Assembly: GCF_001187915.1 (NCBI RefSeq)
Contig: NZ_LGIU01000085.1
Span: 94,731 to 158,730, forward strand
DNA: 64,000 nucleotides
From: Arthrobacter sp. RIT-PI-e
GTDB taxonomy: Bacteria; Actinomycetota; Actinomycetes; Actinomycetales; Micrococcaceae
Direction: 5' to 3'
Part shown: positions 7,683 to 16,643 of the stretch, piece by piece
Numbering within the stretch: position 1 is the stretch's first letter
How the letters are laid out: each line of letters opens with the position of its first letter
Program-made: the position numbers and the translations under genes
The notes under the pieces: generated by a model
Databases searched by the model: none
Told to the model about the DNA's origin: nothing
What the model saw: the letters and a program-made list of their open reading frames with translations, nothing else

Positions 7683-9002
7683 ATGAGCCACCCCACCGAG
7701 CCGGACCGCGCCTATGCCGGGGCCATCGAGGAACGCACGCGAACCCTCGTCGCCGGGGCTGCTCCGGAGGCCTCACCCTTCGGCGGTGCGCCCTCGGACC
7801 TGGCCGACGACGTCGAGCGCGGTGCGGAGGACCTCGGCGACCGCCTCCGGCACGTGGTGCAGCACCTCCACGCCCACCCGGAGACGGCGTTCGAGGAGCA
7901 TCACAGCGCGATGCTCCTGCACCAGGAGCTCGCACGGCACGGGATCGACGCCCGGCTCGGAGTGCACGGCGTCGAGACCTCCGTGCGGGCGGAGACCGGC
8001 GGTGCGGACCGGGGTCCCACCATCGCGATCCTCGCCGAGTACGACGCCCTGCCCGGGATCGGGCACGCCTGCGGGCACAACGTGATCGCGGCGGCGGGAC
8101 TGGGGGCGTTCCTCGCGCTGGCCGCCGTCGCGGACCGGCTGCCCGGCCGCGTGGTGCTCCTCGGCACCCCGGCGGAGGAGGGCCACTCCGGCAAGGAGGT
8201 CATGGCGCGCAACGGGGCCTTCGAGGACGTGGATGCCGCGATCATGGTGCACCCCTACGGCTACGACCTCGCCGACCAGGTGTGGCTGGGCCGACGCCTG
8301 CTCACCCTCACCTTCACGGGCGTGGAGGCCCACGCCTCCGCCCAACCGTTCATGGGACGGAACGCGCTCGACGCCGTGAGCCTCGCCTACCAGGGCATCG
8401 GGCTGCTGCGCCAGCAGCTCCCGCCGTCGGACCGCGTGCACGCGAACATCACGGACGGGGGCCAGAGCCCCAACATCATCCCCGGCCGGGCCGTGATGAA
8501 GCTGTACGCGCGTTCGCGGCAACCGGCCACGCTCAAGGATCTCAGTGCGCGGCTCGAGGACGTGGCCCGCGGGGCCGCACTCATGACCGGGACAGGTGTG
8601 GAGCTGCAGTGGGACGAGTACCCGCCGTCACTGCCCATCCGCACCAACACCGCGCTCACCGGGCGGTGGGTGGCAGCCCAGCAGCGGCGCGGGAGGTCCC
8701 CGTTGCCGCTCGGCGTCGTGTCGGAGACCCTCGCGGCGTCCACCGACTTCGGGAACGTCAGCTACCGCATCCCGGGGATCCACCCGCTGATCCGCATCGC
8801 CGATCCCGCCACCGCCCTGCACACGCGGGAGTTCGCCGTCGCCGCCGCGAGCGGGGCGGCGGAGTCCGCAGCGGTGGACGGCGCCGTGGGGCTCGCGCTC
8901 ACCGCCCTCGACTACCTCCTCGACGCGCCCCTGCGTGAGGCCGTGCACGCCGAGTTCCAGGCCCAGGGCGGGCCGATCGACGTGCCCTCCTACTTCGCCT
9001 GA
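7683..9002 (+). CDS. M20-family amidohydrolase (AbgA/AbgB-like)
   Basis: A 439-residue metal-dependent amidohydrolase. Metal-site motifs are LHAHPETAFEEH near residue 60, AEYDALPGIGHACGHN near 118-133 and PAEEGHSGKEVM. A dimerisation domain follows (LTFTGVEAHASAQPF). The family cleaves N-acyl amino acids. The AbgT transporter gene lies 54 bp downstream on the same strand, which matches E. coli abgAB-abgT where p-aminobenzoyl-glutamate is imported and split. Here a single subunit stands in for AbgA plus AbgB. The substrate is inferred from this pairing and could be another N-acyl or peptide-like compound. Confidence 0.88.
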   Translation: MSHPTEPDRAYAGAIEERTRTLVAGAAPEASPFGGAPSDLADDVERGAEDLGDRLRHVVQHLHAHPETAFEEHHSAMLLHQELARHGIDARLGVHGVETSVRAETGGADRGPTIAILAEYDALPGIGHACGHNVIAAAGLGAFLALAAVADRLPGRVVLLGTPAEEGHSGKEVMARNGAFEDVDAAIMVHPYGYDLADQVWLGRRLLTLTFTGVEAHASAQPFMGRNALDAVSLAYQGIGLLRQQLPPSDRVHANITDGGQSPNIIPGRAVMKLYARSRQPATLKDLSARLEDVARGAALMTGTGVELQWDEYPPSLPIRTNTALTGRWVAAQQRRGRSPLPLGVVSETLAASTDFGNVSYRIPGIHPLIRIADPATALHTREFAVAAASGAAESAAVDGAVGLALTALDYLLDAPLREAVHAEFQAQGGPIDVPSYFA

Positions 9003-9056
9003 CCACTCCGGCCCGGCACCGGTCCGTTCCAGCAGCATCCACTCCGAGGAGAACGC

Positions 9057-10628
9057 ATGGCTCCCACCGCCGCACGACGCCCGGGTCCGGCCGACCGCTT
9101 CCTCACCGGGGTGGAGCGCATCGGCAACAAGCTGCCCGACCCGTTCATGCTCTTCGTCATCCTGTTCGCCGTCACCGCCGTCGTCACCACCGGCATGGCC
9201 CTCGCGGACGTGACCGTGCAGGTCCCGGGAGCCGAGGAGGCCACGGTGATCCGGGGTCTGTTCACGGGGGAGGGGGTGGCCTGGCTGACGGAGAACATCG
9301 GCGCCAACTACCTCGGGTTCCCGCCCCTGGCCACCGTGCTGCCCATCCTCCTCGCAGTGGGGGTCGCCGAGAAGTCGGGGCTGCTCGGTGCGCTCATCCG
9401 CCGCGTCTTCGGGTCCGCGCCCCGCTGGGCCCTGCCCTACGCGGTCGGCTTCGTGGGGGTGGTCGGGTCCGTCATGTCCGACTCCGCGTTCGTGGTCATC
9501 CCGCCGCTCGCCGCACTCGTGTTCAAGGCCGCGGGGCGTCACCCGGTGGCCGGGCTGCTCGGCGGCTTCGCAGCCGCCGGTGCCGGCTACTCCACGAATC
9601 TGCTGGTCACCAGTCTCGACGCCCTGTTCGCCGGGATCACGACGGCGGTCACCGAGAACCTGCCAGACCCGGGCGCCCCCGTCACCCCGCTCTCCAACTA
9701 CTACTTCAACATCGCCTCCTCGGTGGTGCTGATCCTCCTCGCCGGATTCATCATCGACAAGGTGCTGGAGCCGCGCCTGGACCGGCAGGGCGTCCCGGTG
9801 GACGAGACCGTCGAGGACGGCGAGCAGGCCCCCGCATCCGTGGTGCGCACTGCCGAGCTCGCACCGGTGGAGGCCCGCGGCCTGCGCTGGTCCGTGGTGG
9901 TGGGCGCCGTCGTCGCGCTCGTGATCCTCGTCGCCGTGATCCTCCCCGACTCGCCCTGGCGCAACGAGACCGGTGGATTCCTCCCGCGCTCGCCCCTGCT
10001 CAGCTCGATCGTCTTCATCGTGTTCCTGCTCTTCATCGTCCCGGGGCTCGTGTACGGGCGGATCGTCGGCACCATCACCACGGGGCGCGACGTCCCGCGG
10101 GTCATGGGCGAGGCCATCAAGGACATGGCGGGATTCCTGGTGCTGGCGTTCATCCTCGGGCAGTTCATCGCCCTGTTCAACTGGTCCGGCATCGGCTCCT
10201 GGATCGCCGTCGCGGGTGCCACGGGGCTCGAGGCCATCGGCCTGACCGGGTACCCGGCGATCCTCGCGTTCATCCTGCTGGCGTCCGTGCTGAACCTGTT
10301 CATCGTCTCGGGGTCCTCCATGTGGACGCTCATGGCCGCCGTGTTCGTCCCCCTGTTCGTGCTGCTCGGGTACGAGCCGGCATTCATCCAGGGCGCGTTC
10401 CGCGTAGGGGATTCCGCCACGCAGGTCATCACCCCGCTGAACCCGTACATGATCGTGCTGCTGACCATGCTGCGGAAGTACGAGCCGGACGCGGGTCTCG
10501 GCACGCTGATGGCGCGGATGCTCCCGTTCGTGGTGCCGTTCTGGCTGGCCTGGACGGCGATCCTCTCGGTCTTCTTCTTCCTCGACCTGCCGATGGGCCC
10601 CGGCAACGGGATCTTCCTCGACCGGTAG
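9057..10628 (+). CDS. abgT: AbgT family transporter
   Basis: A 523-residue inner-membrane protein of the AbgT family with about 11-13 hydrophobic segments. Diagnostic stretches are the N-terminal RIGNKLPDPFMLFVILF, SVMSDSAFVVIPPLAALVF, GGFAAAGAGYSTNLL, the hairpin segment GSSMWTLMAAVF, and DSATQVITPLNPYM. Members import p-aminobenzoyl-glutamate or export sulfonamides and similar compounds. Coupling to the preceding M20 amidohydrolase favours uptake of an amide that is then hydrolysed. The start ATG at 9057 has a GGAGAAC site. Confidence 0.93.
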   Translation: MAPTAARRPGPADRFLTGVERIGNKLPDPFMLFVILFAVTAVVTTGMALADVTVQVPGAEEATVIRGLFTGEGVAWLTENIGANYLGFPPLATVLPILLAVGVAEKSGLLGALIRRVFGSAPRWALPYAVGFVGVVGSVMSDSAFVVIPPLAALVFKAAGRHPVAGLLGGFAAAGAGYSTNLLVTSLDALFAGITTAVTENLPDPGAPVTPLSNYYFNIASSVVLILLAGFIIDKVLEPRLDRQGVPVDETVEDGEQAPASVVRTAELAPVEARGLRWSVVVGAVVALVILVAVILPDSPWRNETGGFLPRSPLLSSIVFIVFLLFIVPGLVYGRIVGTITTGRDVPRVMGEAIKDMAGFLVLAFILGQFIALFNWSGIGSWIAVAGATGLEAIGLTGYPAILAFILLASVLNLFIVSGSSMWTLMAAVFVPLFVLLGYEPAFIQGAFRVGDSATQVITPLNPYMIVLLTMLRKYEPDAGLGTLMARMLPFVVPFWLAWTAILSVFFFLDLPMGPGNGIFLDR

Positions 10629-10686
10629 GGCCGTGTCGCGACGTGTCCTGGCCGAGCGTCCGGACCCCGTACCGGAGGCGCCGTCG

Positions 10687-10830
10687 TCAGTCCTTCGCGG
10701 CCGCGGCGTCCTCGGCCAGGATCACGCCGTCGTCACTCATGCGGTCGATCCTGTCCGCCGACTCGACGACCGGGTAATCGCTCCGATGAGGGTCAGCGGG
10801 TGGCTCAGGGAACCGGGCGATGACGCGCAC
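10687..10830 (-). CDS. Possible small ORF or frameshifted tail of the 80-residue membrane protein
   Basis: On the minus strand a frame with strongly GC-rich third positions runs from about 10830 to a TGA at 10687. It ends in DRMSDDGVILAEDAAAAKD. It overlaps the last codons of the 80-residue membrane protein in another frame and lacks a good ribosome binding site for its only upstream start (GTG at 10830). Either it is a 47-residue gene, or the true C-terminus of the membrane protein lies here and one frameshift separates them. Confidence 0.3.
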   Translation of the reverse strand: MRVIARFPEPPADPHRSDYPVVESADRIDRMSDDGVILAEDAAAAKD

Positions 10831-11047
10831 CGAGGAGGTATCCGAGCAGCCCCGAGGCCAGGGCAAGGCCTCCCACGAGCAACAACCACCCCAGCACGCG
10901 GGACGGTTCCTCCTCGAAGGCTTCGGTGTAGCGGGCGGGACCGGCCGGCGCAGTGGCGGGCAGCCCGGCCAGGACGGCGATCAGAAGTCCGACGGCGATG
11001 CACGCGGCACCGGTGAACACCACGAGCCGTAGGCGACGGCGGTTCAT
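10805..11047 (-). CDS. Small membrane protein
   Basis: An 80-residue protein with two clear membrane helices (VVFTGAACIAVGLLIAVLAGL and RVLGWLLLVGGLALASGLLG) joined by an acidic loop. I do not recognise the family. It follows another small membrane-protein gene by about 30 bp, so the two are likely an operon. Its downstream end may be frameshifted, because high-GC3 coding bias continues past its stop in another frame down to 10687. Confidence 0.55.
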   Translation of the reverse strand: MNRRRLRLVVFTGAACIAVGLLIAVLAGLPATAPAGPARYTEAFEEEPSRVLGWLLLVGGLALASGLLGYLLGARHRPVP

Positions 11048-11077
11048 CGCGGTTCCGTCCCGTGACCCGGCGCCGGG

Positions 11078-11711
11078 TCACGGGTCCTGAGCCGGTATCC
11101 GGTCCGGCATGACCGGCACCGCCATCGGCCGCGGGTCCGTCCTGCACCCGCGGCCGACCTGCCCGGTGACCGAGCGCCGTCGAACTCACCAGCAGCCCGC
11201 CCAGCAGGAGGCCGAAGCCGGGTAGCAGCAGCGGTTCGGAAGTCGCGTCGAAGGCGAGTTCCAGGGTGGAGGAGTACGCGACGCCCACCTCAGGAGGCGT
11301 CGGTGGGGTGATCACGCGGGAGGACGCCGGTGAGCCGAGGAGCATCGCCCCGCCTGCCAGTATCGAGAGCGACGCGCACCCGGCGAGCACCAGGACCGTG
11401 ATCCGCGCCGTGCGGGAGGAACCGGGAAGAAGTGGCCGGAAGGCGCGGGGGCTCCACCGGTACCCGGCACCCCAGCCCAGCACCAGGAGTCCGCCCGCGG
11501 CGAGGAAGTACCCGAAGAGCTCTCCCGCACCGGGCTCTCCGTCCCCGAAGGTGAGGGTGGTGGGTCGAAGGGGCGCGTACGCGAACCAGCCGAAGGTGGA
11601 CACCCGAGACTGCACGGTACCCACCACCAGTCCAGCACCCACCAGGGCCACGACGAGTCCGCCGGACACCACCCACGCGGACACCGGCCGCCTGCTCACA
11701 CCACGCCGCAT
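11078..11711 (-). CDS. Membrane protein with a probable frameshift near its C-terminus
   Basis: From the ATG at 11711 the frame encodes about 175 residues with four hydrophobic segments (SAWVVSGGLVVALVGAGLVV, LFGYFLAAGGLLVLGWG, ITVLVLAGCASLSILAGGA, LLLPGFGLLLGGLLVSSTAL). After about 11180 codon bias in this frame fades while it runs on across the next gene. A neighbouring frame with very GC-rich third positions instead ends at the TGA at 11078-11080, 30 bp before the next gene. One base gained or lost between about 11170 and 11205 would join them. The function is unknown. An AGGAG lies 10 nt upstream of the start. Confidence 0.5.
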
Positions 11712-11874
11712 GATCCCCCTGCTCCTGACACGCTCCCGGGACGGGCGCGCGGCTCCGAGCGTAACCGCCGAGGTCAGGAGCACCAAGCACCTGGCGGTTC
11801 CGTTGCCGGATCGCATCGGGGGCTTCCCCGGAGGCGCTGCGGGGGCCGACGCATCGGGCCTCTAGGGTGGATGC

Positions 11875-12564
11875 ATGGGTGAGGGGGAGGCGGTACTCGA
11901 GGCGGACGCGCTGCTCGTGGGGTACGCGGGGGCACCGGTGTGCGGGGAGGTCTCCTTCACCGTGGGGTCCGGCGAGGTCCTCGCGGTGGTGGGCGGCAAC
12001 GGTGCGGGGAAGTCCACCGTGGTCAAGACCCTGGCCGGCCGGCAGCCCCCGCTGTCGGGAGAGGCACGCGTCCACGGCCTGCCCGTACTGCCCGACGCCG
12101 TCCTGTTCCGGCGCCGGGTGGCCACCGTGTTCGACGAGGACGTCTTCTTCCCCGCACTCACCGTCCGGGAGCACCTGCTGCTGGTGGCCCGGGGTCACTC
12201 GCTCGCATCACCGGAGGAACGCGTCCGCGACGAGATCGGGTTCTTCGGCTTGGCGGACCGGGCGGACGCCGTCCCGGACGCCCTGTCCTCGGGGCAGCGC
12301 CGGCGTCTGCTGCTGGCGGCGGGACTGATCCGTCCGTCGTCGCTCCTGCTCCTCGACGAGCCGGAGCAGCGCCTCGATCCGGTGATGCGCGATGCCCTGG
12401 CGGGACGGATCCGTGGTCACGTGGATGACGGCGGCGCGGTGCTCCTGGTGACGCACGATCCGCGGCTCCTGGTGCGGACCGCCTCGCGATGCCTGGTGAT
12501 CGACGAGGTTCCCACCATGGTGAGTCCCGAGCAAGGGGCCGTGATCATCGCGGGGTCATCGTGA
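11875..12564 (+). CDS. ABC transporter ATP-binding protein
   Basis: A 229-residue single ABC ATPase. Walker A is GGNGAGKST near residue 42. The signature is LSSGQRRRL, a variant of LSGGQ. Walker B is LLLLDEPEQRLD and the switch His is in LVTHDP. It is followed after 27 bp by a multi-helix membrane protein of the DUF6297 type, which I take as its permease partner, giving an exporter of unknown substrate. The start ATG at 11875 has GGGTGG upstream. An overlapping out-of-frame ATG sits at 11871. Confidence 0.88.
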   Translation: MGEGEAVLEADALLVGYAGAPVCGEVSFTVGSGEVLAVVGGNGAGKSTVVKTLAGRQPPLSGEARVHGLPVLPDAVLFRRRVATVFDEDVFFPALTVREHLLLVARGHSLASPEERVRDEIGFFGLADRADAVPDALSSGQRRRLLLAAGLIRPSSLLLLDEPEQRLDPVMRDALAGRIRGHVDDGGAVLLVTHDPRLLVRTASRCLVIDEVPTMVSPEQGAVIIAGSS

Positions 12565-12591
12565 CGCGGTGCTCGGCGTGACCGGCCCGCT

Positions 12592-14112
12592 GTGGTGCTT
12601 CCCGTGACGGGCTCGGCGGCGGACGGGCGTGAGCTCGCGCGGGACCTGGCGAGGTTCACGCGCCGTTCCTCCCGGCGCCACACCCGCGAGCGGACGTCCG
12701 TGGTGGACGTGGTCGTGGACCTGTACTCCACGGTGCTCGCCCTCGCGTGCGTGCTGGCCGTGGTGGTGTCCTTCGTGCTGGCGCTCCGTGAGGAACTCGT
12801 GGCGCGGAGCCTGGCCGAGGGCGGTCTCGTGGACCAGCAGTGGCAGGTCCTGCCCCAGGGGGTGCTGTGGTCAGGGCTCACGTACCTGGCCCTCGTGGGC
12901 GTGCTAATCACGGCCCGCAAGCTCGGGCCGGTGGCGGTCGCGCAGGCGGAAGGCGCCTGGTGGTTGCCGCTGCCGGTCGATCGCCGGCCCGTGATCCTGC
13001 CGGGTTTCCTCCGCCGGGTCGCCACCGTGGGAGTCGGGGCCTCAACACTCCACGTCCCCTTCGGCCTCCTCACCGCCGGCACACGATCGCTGGGAGCCCA
13101 GCTGCTCGCGGCCGCCACCTTCGGTGCAGGTGCCGTGATCGCCGTCGGAGGTGCGGCACTCCTGCAACTGGGGTACGCCCGTGGTCCGGGGGCGCGCGTC
13201 CTGGGCGCGGTGGGCCTCGTACCCCTGGCCCTCCTGCCGTTCCTCGCGCACCCGGTACCCCTGCTGGTCGCCGTCCTGGGCGCAGGGGCGCTGGTGGTGT
13301 ACGTGGGCTCCCGGGTGGCCACGATCCCCGGTGCCGAGCTGGTGAGAGGGGGAGCGGTCTCCGGGCGCGTGGGTGCGTCCCTCTTCTTTCTGGACACGAA
13401 CGAACTGGCGAGGGCCCTGGCGGCGAGTGCCCGCCCCGCTGCGGCCGGACGGTCGGCCCGCTTCTACGCCGGGGCGGTCCGCGGACCCTTCACCGCACTG
13501 GTGCGTGCGGACGTGGTGGCCTTCCTCCGGGTGCAGCCGAGGCCGATCGGCCCGCTCGCCTGGTTGCTGGTCTGCATCGCTCCCGTGCTCGTGGAGCCCG
13601 CCCTGCCGGTGCTGCTGAACCTCGCGGTGATCGCCGTGGCCGGCTCCGCCACGGCGTCGGGGTTCGGGACGGTGGCGCGCAGGACGGCGATCGTCCCGGA
13701 ACTCGACGCCCTCATCCCGCTCGCCCCGTCGCTCGTACGCTGCAGCAGGGTCCTCGCGCCCGCGCTGGCGATGTCCGCCTGGCTGGGCGTGCTGACGGCC
13801 GCCCTCGCACTGCTGGGGGCGGCAGGACCGTCATTGATCCTGCTCGGAGCGACGGCGGGCATCGGCACGGGGGCCGGGGTGGTCCGGGCGGCCTCACGCC
13901 CTCCGACGGACTGGACGCGGCCGCTCCTGGACACCCCCTTCGGGCCGGTGCCGAGTGAACAACTGGGCACCCTGCTCCGGGGGATCGACATGACGATCCT
14001 CGCGCTGGTCCCCCTGCTGATCGCCCTGTACCTCGGGGACGTCACCGGGGTGCTGCTCCTCGCGCAGCTCGTGGCGAGCGCGATCGTCGTCGTCGTCTGC
14101 GCGCAGGACTGA
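12592..14112 (+). CDS. DUF6297-like integral membrane protein, probable ABC permease
   Basis: A 506-residue hydrophobic protein with a soluble N-terminal arm (ARDLARFTRRSSRRHTRERT) and roughly 12 membrane segments. The pattern, with LVDQQWQVLPQGVLWSGLTYLALVG and AQAEGAWWLPLPVDRRPVI, fits the actinobacterial DUF6297 family that sits beside single ABC ATPases. A permease role for the ATPase just upstream is inferred from this linkage. The start is uncertain between the GTG at 12592 and the GTG at 12604, neither with a strong ribosome binding site. Confidence 0.75.
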   Translation: MVLPVTGSAADGRELARDLARFTRRSSRRHTRERTSVVDVVVDLYSTVLALACVLAVVVSFVLALREELVARSLAEGGLVDQQWQVLPQGVLWSGLTYLALVGVLITARKLGPVAVAQAEGAWWLPLPVDRRPVILPGFLRRVATVGVGASTLHVPFGLLTAGTRSLGAQLLAAATFGAGAVIAVGGAALLQLGYARGPGARVLGAVGLVPLALLPFLAHPVPLLVAVLGAGALVVYVGSRVATIPGAELVRGGAVSGRVGASLFFLDTNELARALAASARPAAAGRSARFYAGAVRGPFTALVRADVVAFLRVQPRPIGPLAWLLVCIAPVLVEPALPVLLNLAVIAVAGSATASGFGTVARRTAIVPELDALIPLAPSLVRCSRVLAPALAMSAWLGVLTAALALLGAAGPSLILLGATAGIGTGAGVVRAASRPPTDWTRPLLDTPFGPVPSEQLGTLLRGIDMTILALVPLLIALYLGDVTGVLLLAQLVASAIVVVVCAQD

Positions 14113-14156
14113 GGCGCCGCGCTCCGGCATCCGGTGCACGCCGCCCCCGGTCGACT

Positions 14157-14206
14157 CCCCGATCGGCCCGCACCACGGGGTGCCGCTGGGGGCGGACCGA
14201 TCGGGG
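14157..14206. terminator. Bidirectional terminator-like hairpin
   Basis: CCCCGATCGG at 14157-14166 pairs with CCGATCGGGG at 14197-14206, with further inner pairing. It lies between two converging genes (the DUF6297-like gene on plus and the lipoprotein gene on minus), so it can end both transcripts. Confidence 0.7.
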
Positions 14207-14207
14207 G

Positions 14208-14786
14208 TCATTCGTTGACGAGCACGGGGACCCCGACGGCGGCCGACACGGCCCGGTCCGCGAACTCCGGCGGAACCATGATGGCGAACTCCTCCGGTTC
14301 GGAAGGTCCACCGTGGGTGTGTCCGGCGTCGGGTTCGTGGTCGAAGCGATCGGCCCCGAGGAGGTTCCCCTGCTCGTCGTAGAAGCCCGCCAGGACCTGG
14401 AGTGCCAGGAGCTCGCTGATGTCGCTGGTGACCACCACCTCGCCGGACACGCCGGTGCCGTCGAAGACCAGGTCCTCGAGGACGATCCGCTGGTCGAAGG
14501 GGCCCTCCGCCTGGACCACCTCCCCCGGTGCGGGGCGGGCGTCCGCGATGCTCTCCAGCTCGGGTTCACCCTCGGGTGCTTCCAGGTCGGGGAACGCCGT
14601 CCGGACCACCGCGGTGGGCTCCGCGGCCGTCTCCTCCGTCGGCTGGGCCGTGGCTGTCGCCTGCGCGACCCCCTGCGGCTCGGCGTCAGGCGTGGCGGGG
14701 GTGCAGCCGGTGAGCAGCAGGCCGAGCGCGAGGCCGGCGAGGACGGCGGGGAGGCGCGGGGACGGGGGCGGTGGGGTGGTGTTCAT
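14208..14786 (-). CDS. Hypothetical lipoprotein
   Basis: A 192-residue secreted lipoprotein. The signal peptide ends in the lipobox LLTGC (Cys28). An Ala/Thr/Glu-rich linker precedes a soluble domain with the strand pattern QRIVLEDLVFDGTGVSGEVVVTSDISELLALQVLAGFYDEQGNLLG, which looks like an immunoglobulin-like or FxLYD-like domain (DUF3426-type folds read similarly). No function is assigned. The ATG at 14786 has AGGAA 6 nt upstream. It follows the alkaline phosphatase gene but is separated from it by a strong terminator. Confidence 0.7.
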   Translation of the reverse strand: MNTTPPPPSPRLPAVLAGLALGLLLTGCTPATPDAEPQGVAQATATAQPTEETAAEPTAVVRTAFPDLEAPEGEPELESIADARPAPGEVVQAEGPFDQRIVLEDLVFDGTGVSGEVVVTSDISELLALQVLAGFYDEQGNLLGADRFDHEPDAGHTHGGPSEPEEFAIMVPPEFADRAVSAAVGVPVLVNE

Positions 14787-14806
14787 GATGATTCCTGGTC
14801 TGGGCC

Positions 14807-14843
14807 CGAGGGCGGTGACCACCCTCGGTGGTCACCGCCCTCG
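14807..14843 (-). terminator. Terminator of the alkaline phosphatase gene
   Basis: A perfect 17-bp stem (CGAGGGCGGTGACCACC and its complement) with loop CTC begins 15 bp after the phosphatase stop. Confidence 0.85.
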
Positions 14844-14857
14844 GAGGTGGACGTGGG

Positions 14858-16402
14858 TCAGCGGCGAAGACGCAGGGCGTCGGTCATGATGCCGAACAGC
14901 TCGGTGTTGTCCAGCGTCCTGCTCATCGCACTGCTGCCGGGGCCGTAGGAGTAGATCGGCACATCGGCACCCGTGTGGTTGCCGGAGAGGTAGGTCAGCC
15001 AGAGGCTCGCCTCCGGTGAGCCGTCCTGGACGTCCGCGGCGTCGTCGGCGGTGCGGAAGGTCGCGGGCGCGAAGTTGCCCGCGTTGCCCGCGCCTGCACC
15101 GTTGACCGGCCCGGTGGAGCGTGCCGGGTCCAGGGTGCTGCGCTGGGTGCGGCTCGGGGCGGAGTTGTTCGCGGTGTTGCCGCTGTCCACGTTGCTCGGC
15201 GGGGTGAGCGCTTCGGCGTTGGTGAACGTGCCCTTCTCGATGATGTTGAAGCCGGCGCACTCGTGGTCGGCGGTGACGATCACCAGGGTGTTGCGGTCAC
15301 GCTCGGCGAAGTCCAGGGCGACGGCGACGGCGTCGTCGAAGGCCTTGATCTCCTCGAGGGTCTGGGCTGCGTCGTTGGCGTGGGAGCGCTTGTCGATCAG
15401 CGCGCCCTCGACCTGGAGGAAGAAGCCCTTGCCCGCGCTCTTGGCCTTCTCCTTGCCCTTGAGGTTCTTCTTGCCGTCCACGAGCACGTCGATGGCCTTG
15501 CTGGTCATCTCCGAGAGGGAGGGCTCGGCGGCCTGGACCGCCGTCGGGTTGTCCTGCTTGGTCTTCTCGACGGTGAGGTTGCCGGTGTTGAACAGGCCGA
15601 ACACCTTCGCGCCCGAGGCCGCCTGCAGGTCGTCCCTCGTCGCGGGGACCTTGTCGGTGATGGATCCGAGCACCGAGTAGCCCTGCGCCTGCAGCGCCTG
15701 CTCGTCCGCGGCGTCGAACCGGCCGAGGCCGCCGCCGAAGATCACGTCGGCCGTCCCGTTCCGCGCGATCTGCTTCGCCACGGGTGTCACCCGGATGTCA
15801 TCGGTGGCCAGTGCGGCCCCGGAGACCTCGGTGTTCTGGCAGGACGCGGCGGAGTAGACCGGCCCCTGGCAGCCGCGCGCCAGCACATGGCTCATCTGCC
15901 CGGCCGGGGTGGCATCGGTGATCTCGGCGGTGGACACGTTCCCGGTCCGGTACCCGGCCTGCTTGGCCAGCTCCATGGCCGTGGGAACCACCTGGCCCTT
16001 CGCGTCCACGCCCAGGGCCGCGTTGTAGCTCTTCACACCCGAGGACCACGCGGTGGCCGACGACGCCGAGTCCGTCACGAGGTTCGGCACGAAGTCCGCC
16101 TCGCCCGGCTGCCCCGAGTTCTCCTCCACCGCGTACGTCTTCACGTAGCCCTGGGAGGGCAGCGTCTCCATGGTCAGCAGGCCGGCGGCGCCCTCGAACC
16201 GCTCGCGTCCGGCGGTGACGTGCGTGCGTCCCATGCCGTCGCCGACCAGCAGGATGACGTTCTGGGCACGGCCCCGGTCCGACTTGTTGACGTCGGCCGG
16301 CACGTTCGCCAGCGCGGGGCCGGCCGCACCCCCGGCAGCCATGGTGGCGAGCAGTGCACCAGCAAGTGTCGCCGAGGCGAGCACCGGAATTTTCCTACGC
16401 AT
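14858..16402 (-). CDS. phoA: Secreted alkaline phosphatase (PhoA family)
   Basis: A 514-residue alkaline phosphatase. A Sec signal peptide (RRKIPVLASATLAGALLATMAAG to about residue 32) directs it outside. Active-site motifs are in order: the metal Asp in LLVGDGMG (Asp55), the nucleophile in VTDSASSATAW (Ser112 after Asp111), VEGALIDKRSHAND, and TADHEC with metal ligands. The C-terminal GNHTGADVPIYSYGPGS is typical. It releases phosphate from organic esters. The ATG at 16402 has GGAGG upstream. A PhoP-type box lies about 105 bp upstream, so phosphate starvation should induce it. Confidence 0.95.
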   Translation of the reverse strand: MRRKIPVLASATLAGALLATMAAGGAAGPALANVPADVNKSDRGRAQNVILLVGDGMGRTHVTAGRERFEGAAGLLTMETLPSQGYVKTYAVEENSGQPGEADFVPNLVTDSASSATAWSSGVKSYNAALGVDAKGQVVPTAMELAKQAGYRTGNVSTAEITDATPAGQMSHVLARGCQGPVYSAASCQNTEVSGAALATDDIRVTPVAKQIARNGTADVIFGGGLGRFDAADEQALQAQGYSVLGSITDKVPATRDDLQAASGAKVFGLFNTGNLTVEKTKQDNPTAVQAAEPSLSEMTSKAIDVLVDGKKNLKGKEKAKSAGKGFFLQVEGALIDKRSHANDAAQTLEEIKAFDDAVAVALDFAERDRNTLVIVTADHECAGFNIIEKGTFTNAEALTPPSNVDSGNTANNSAPSRTQRSTLDPARSTGPVNGAGAGNAGNFAPATFRTADDAADVQDGSPEASLWLTYLSGNHTGADVPIYSYGPGSSAMSRTLDNTELFGIMTDALRLRR

Positions 16403-16505
16403 GTGGTCCTCCGAAGATACGTCCCTGAGTGATGAGCGCCGCCCCCGCGTAGCGCACATCACACGGTAGGCAGCGGGGGTGCAGTCCGGATGGCGTGGAG
16501 GATGA

Positions 16506-16527
16506 GCGGGATGACATTCGGGTGAAC
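16506..16527 (-). promoter_or_regulatory. PHO box (PhoP-binding direct repeats)
   Basis: On the minus strand two 11-nt units follow each other: GTTCACCCGAA then TGTCATCCCGC. They match the actinobacterial PhoP direct-repeat unit (G/T-TTCAYYY). The site lies upstream of the alkaline phosphatase gene, as expected for PhoR-PhoP control. Confidence 0.7.
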
Positions 16528-16643
16528 ACTCGGTGTCGAGAACTCGAAGGCTCAAGCTTCCCGGCCACCGTCCGGTGCAGCGGTGCTCGATGACCATGCA
16601 CCGGCATCGGGGGCGGGCGACCGCCGTCGTCGCTCCGTGGTGC

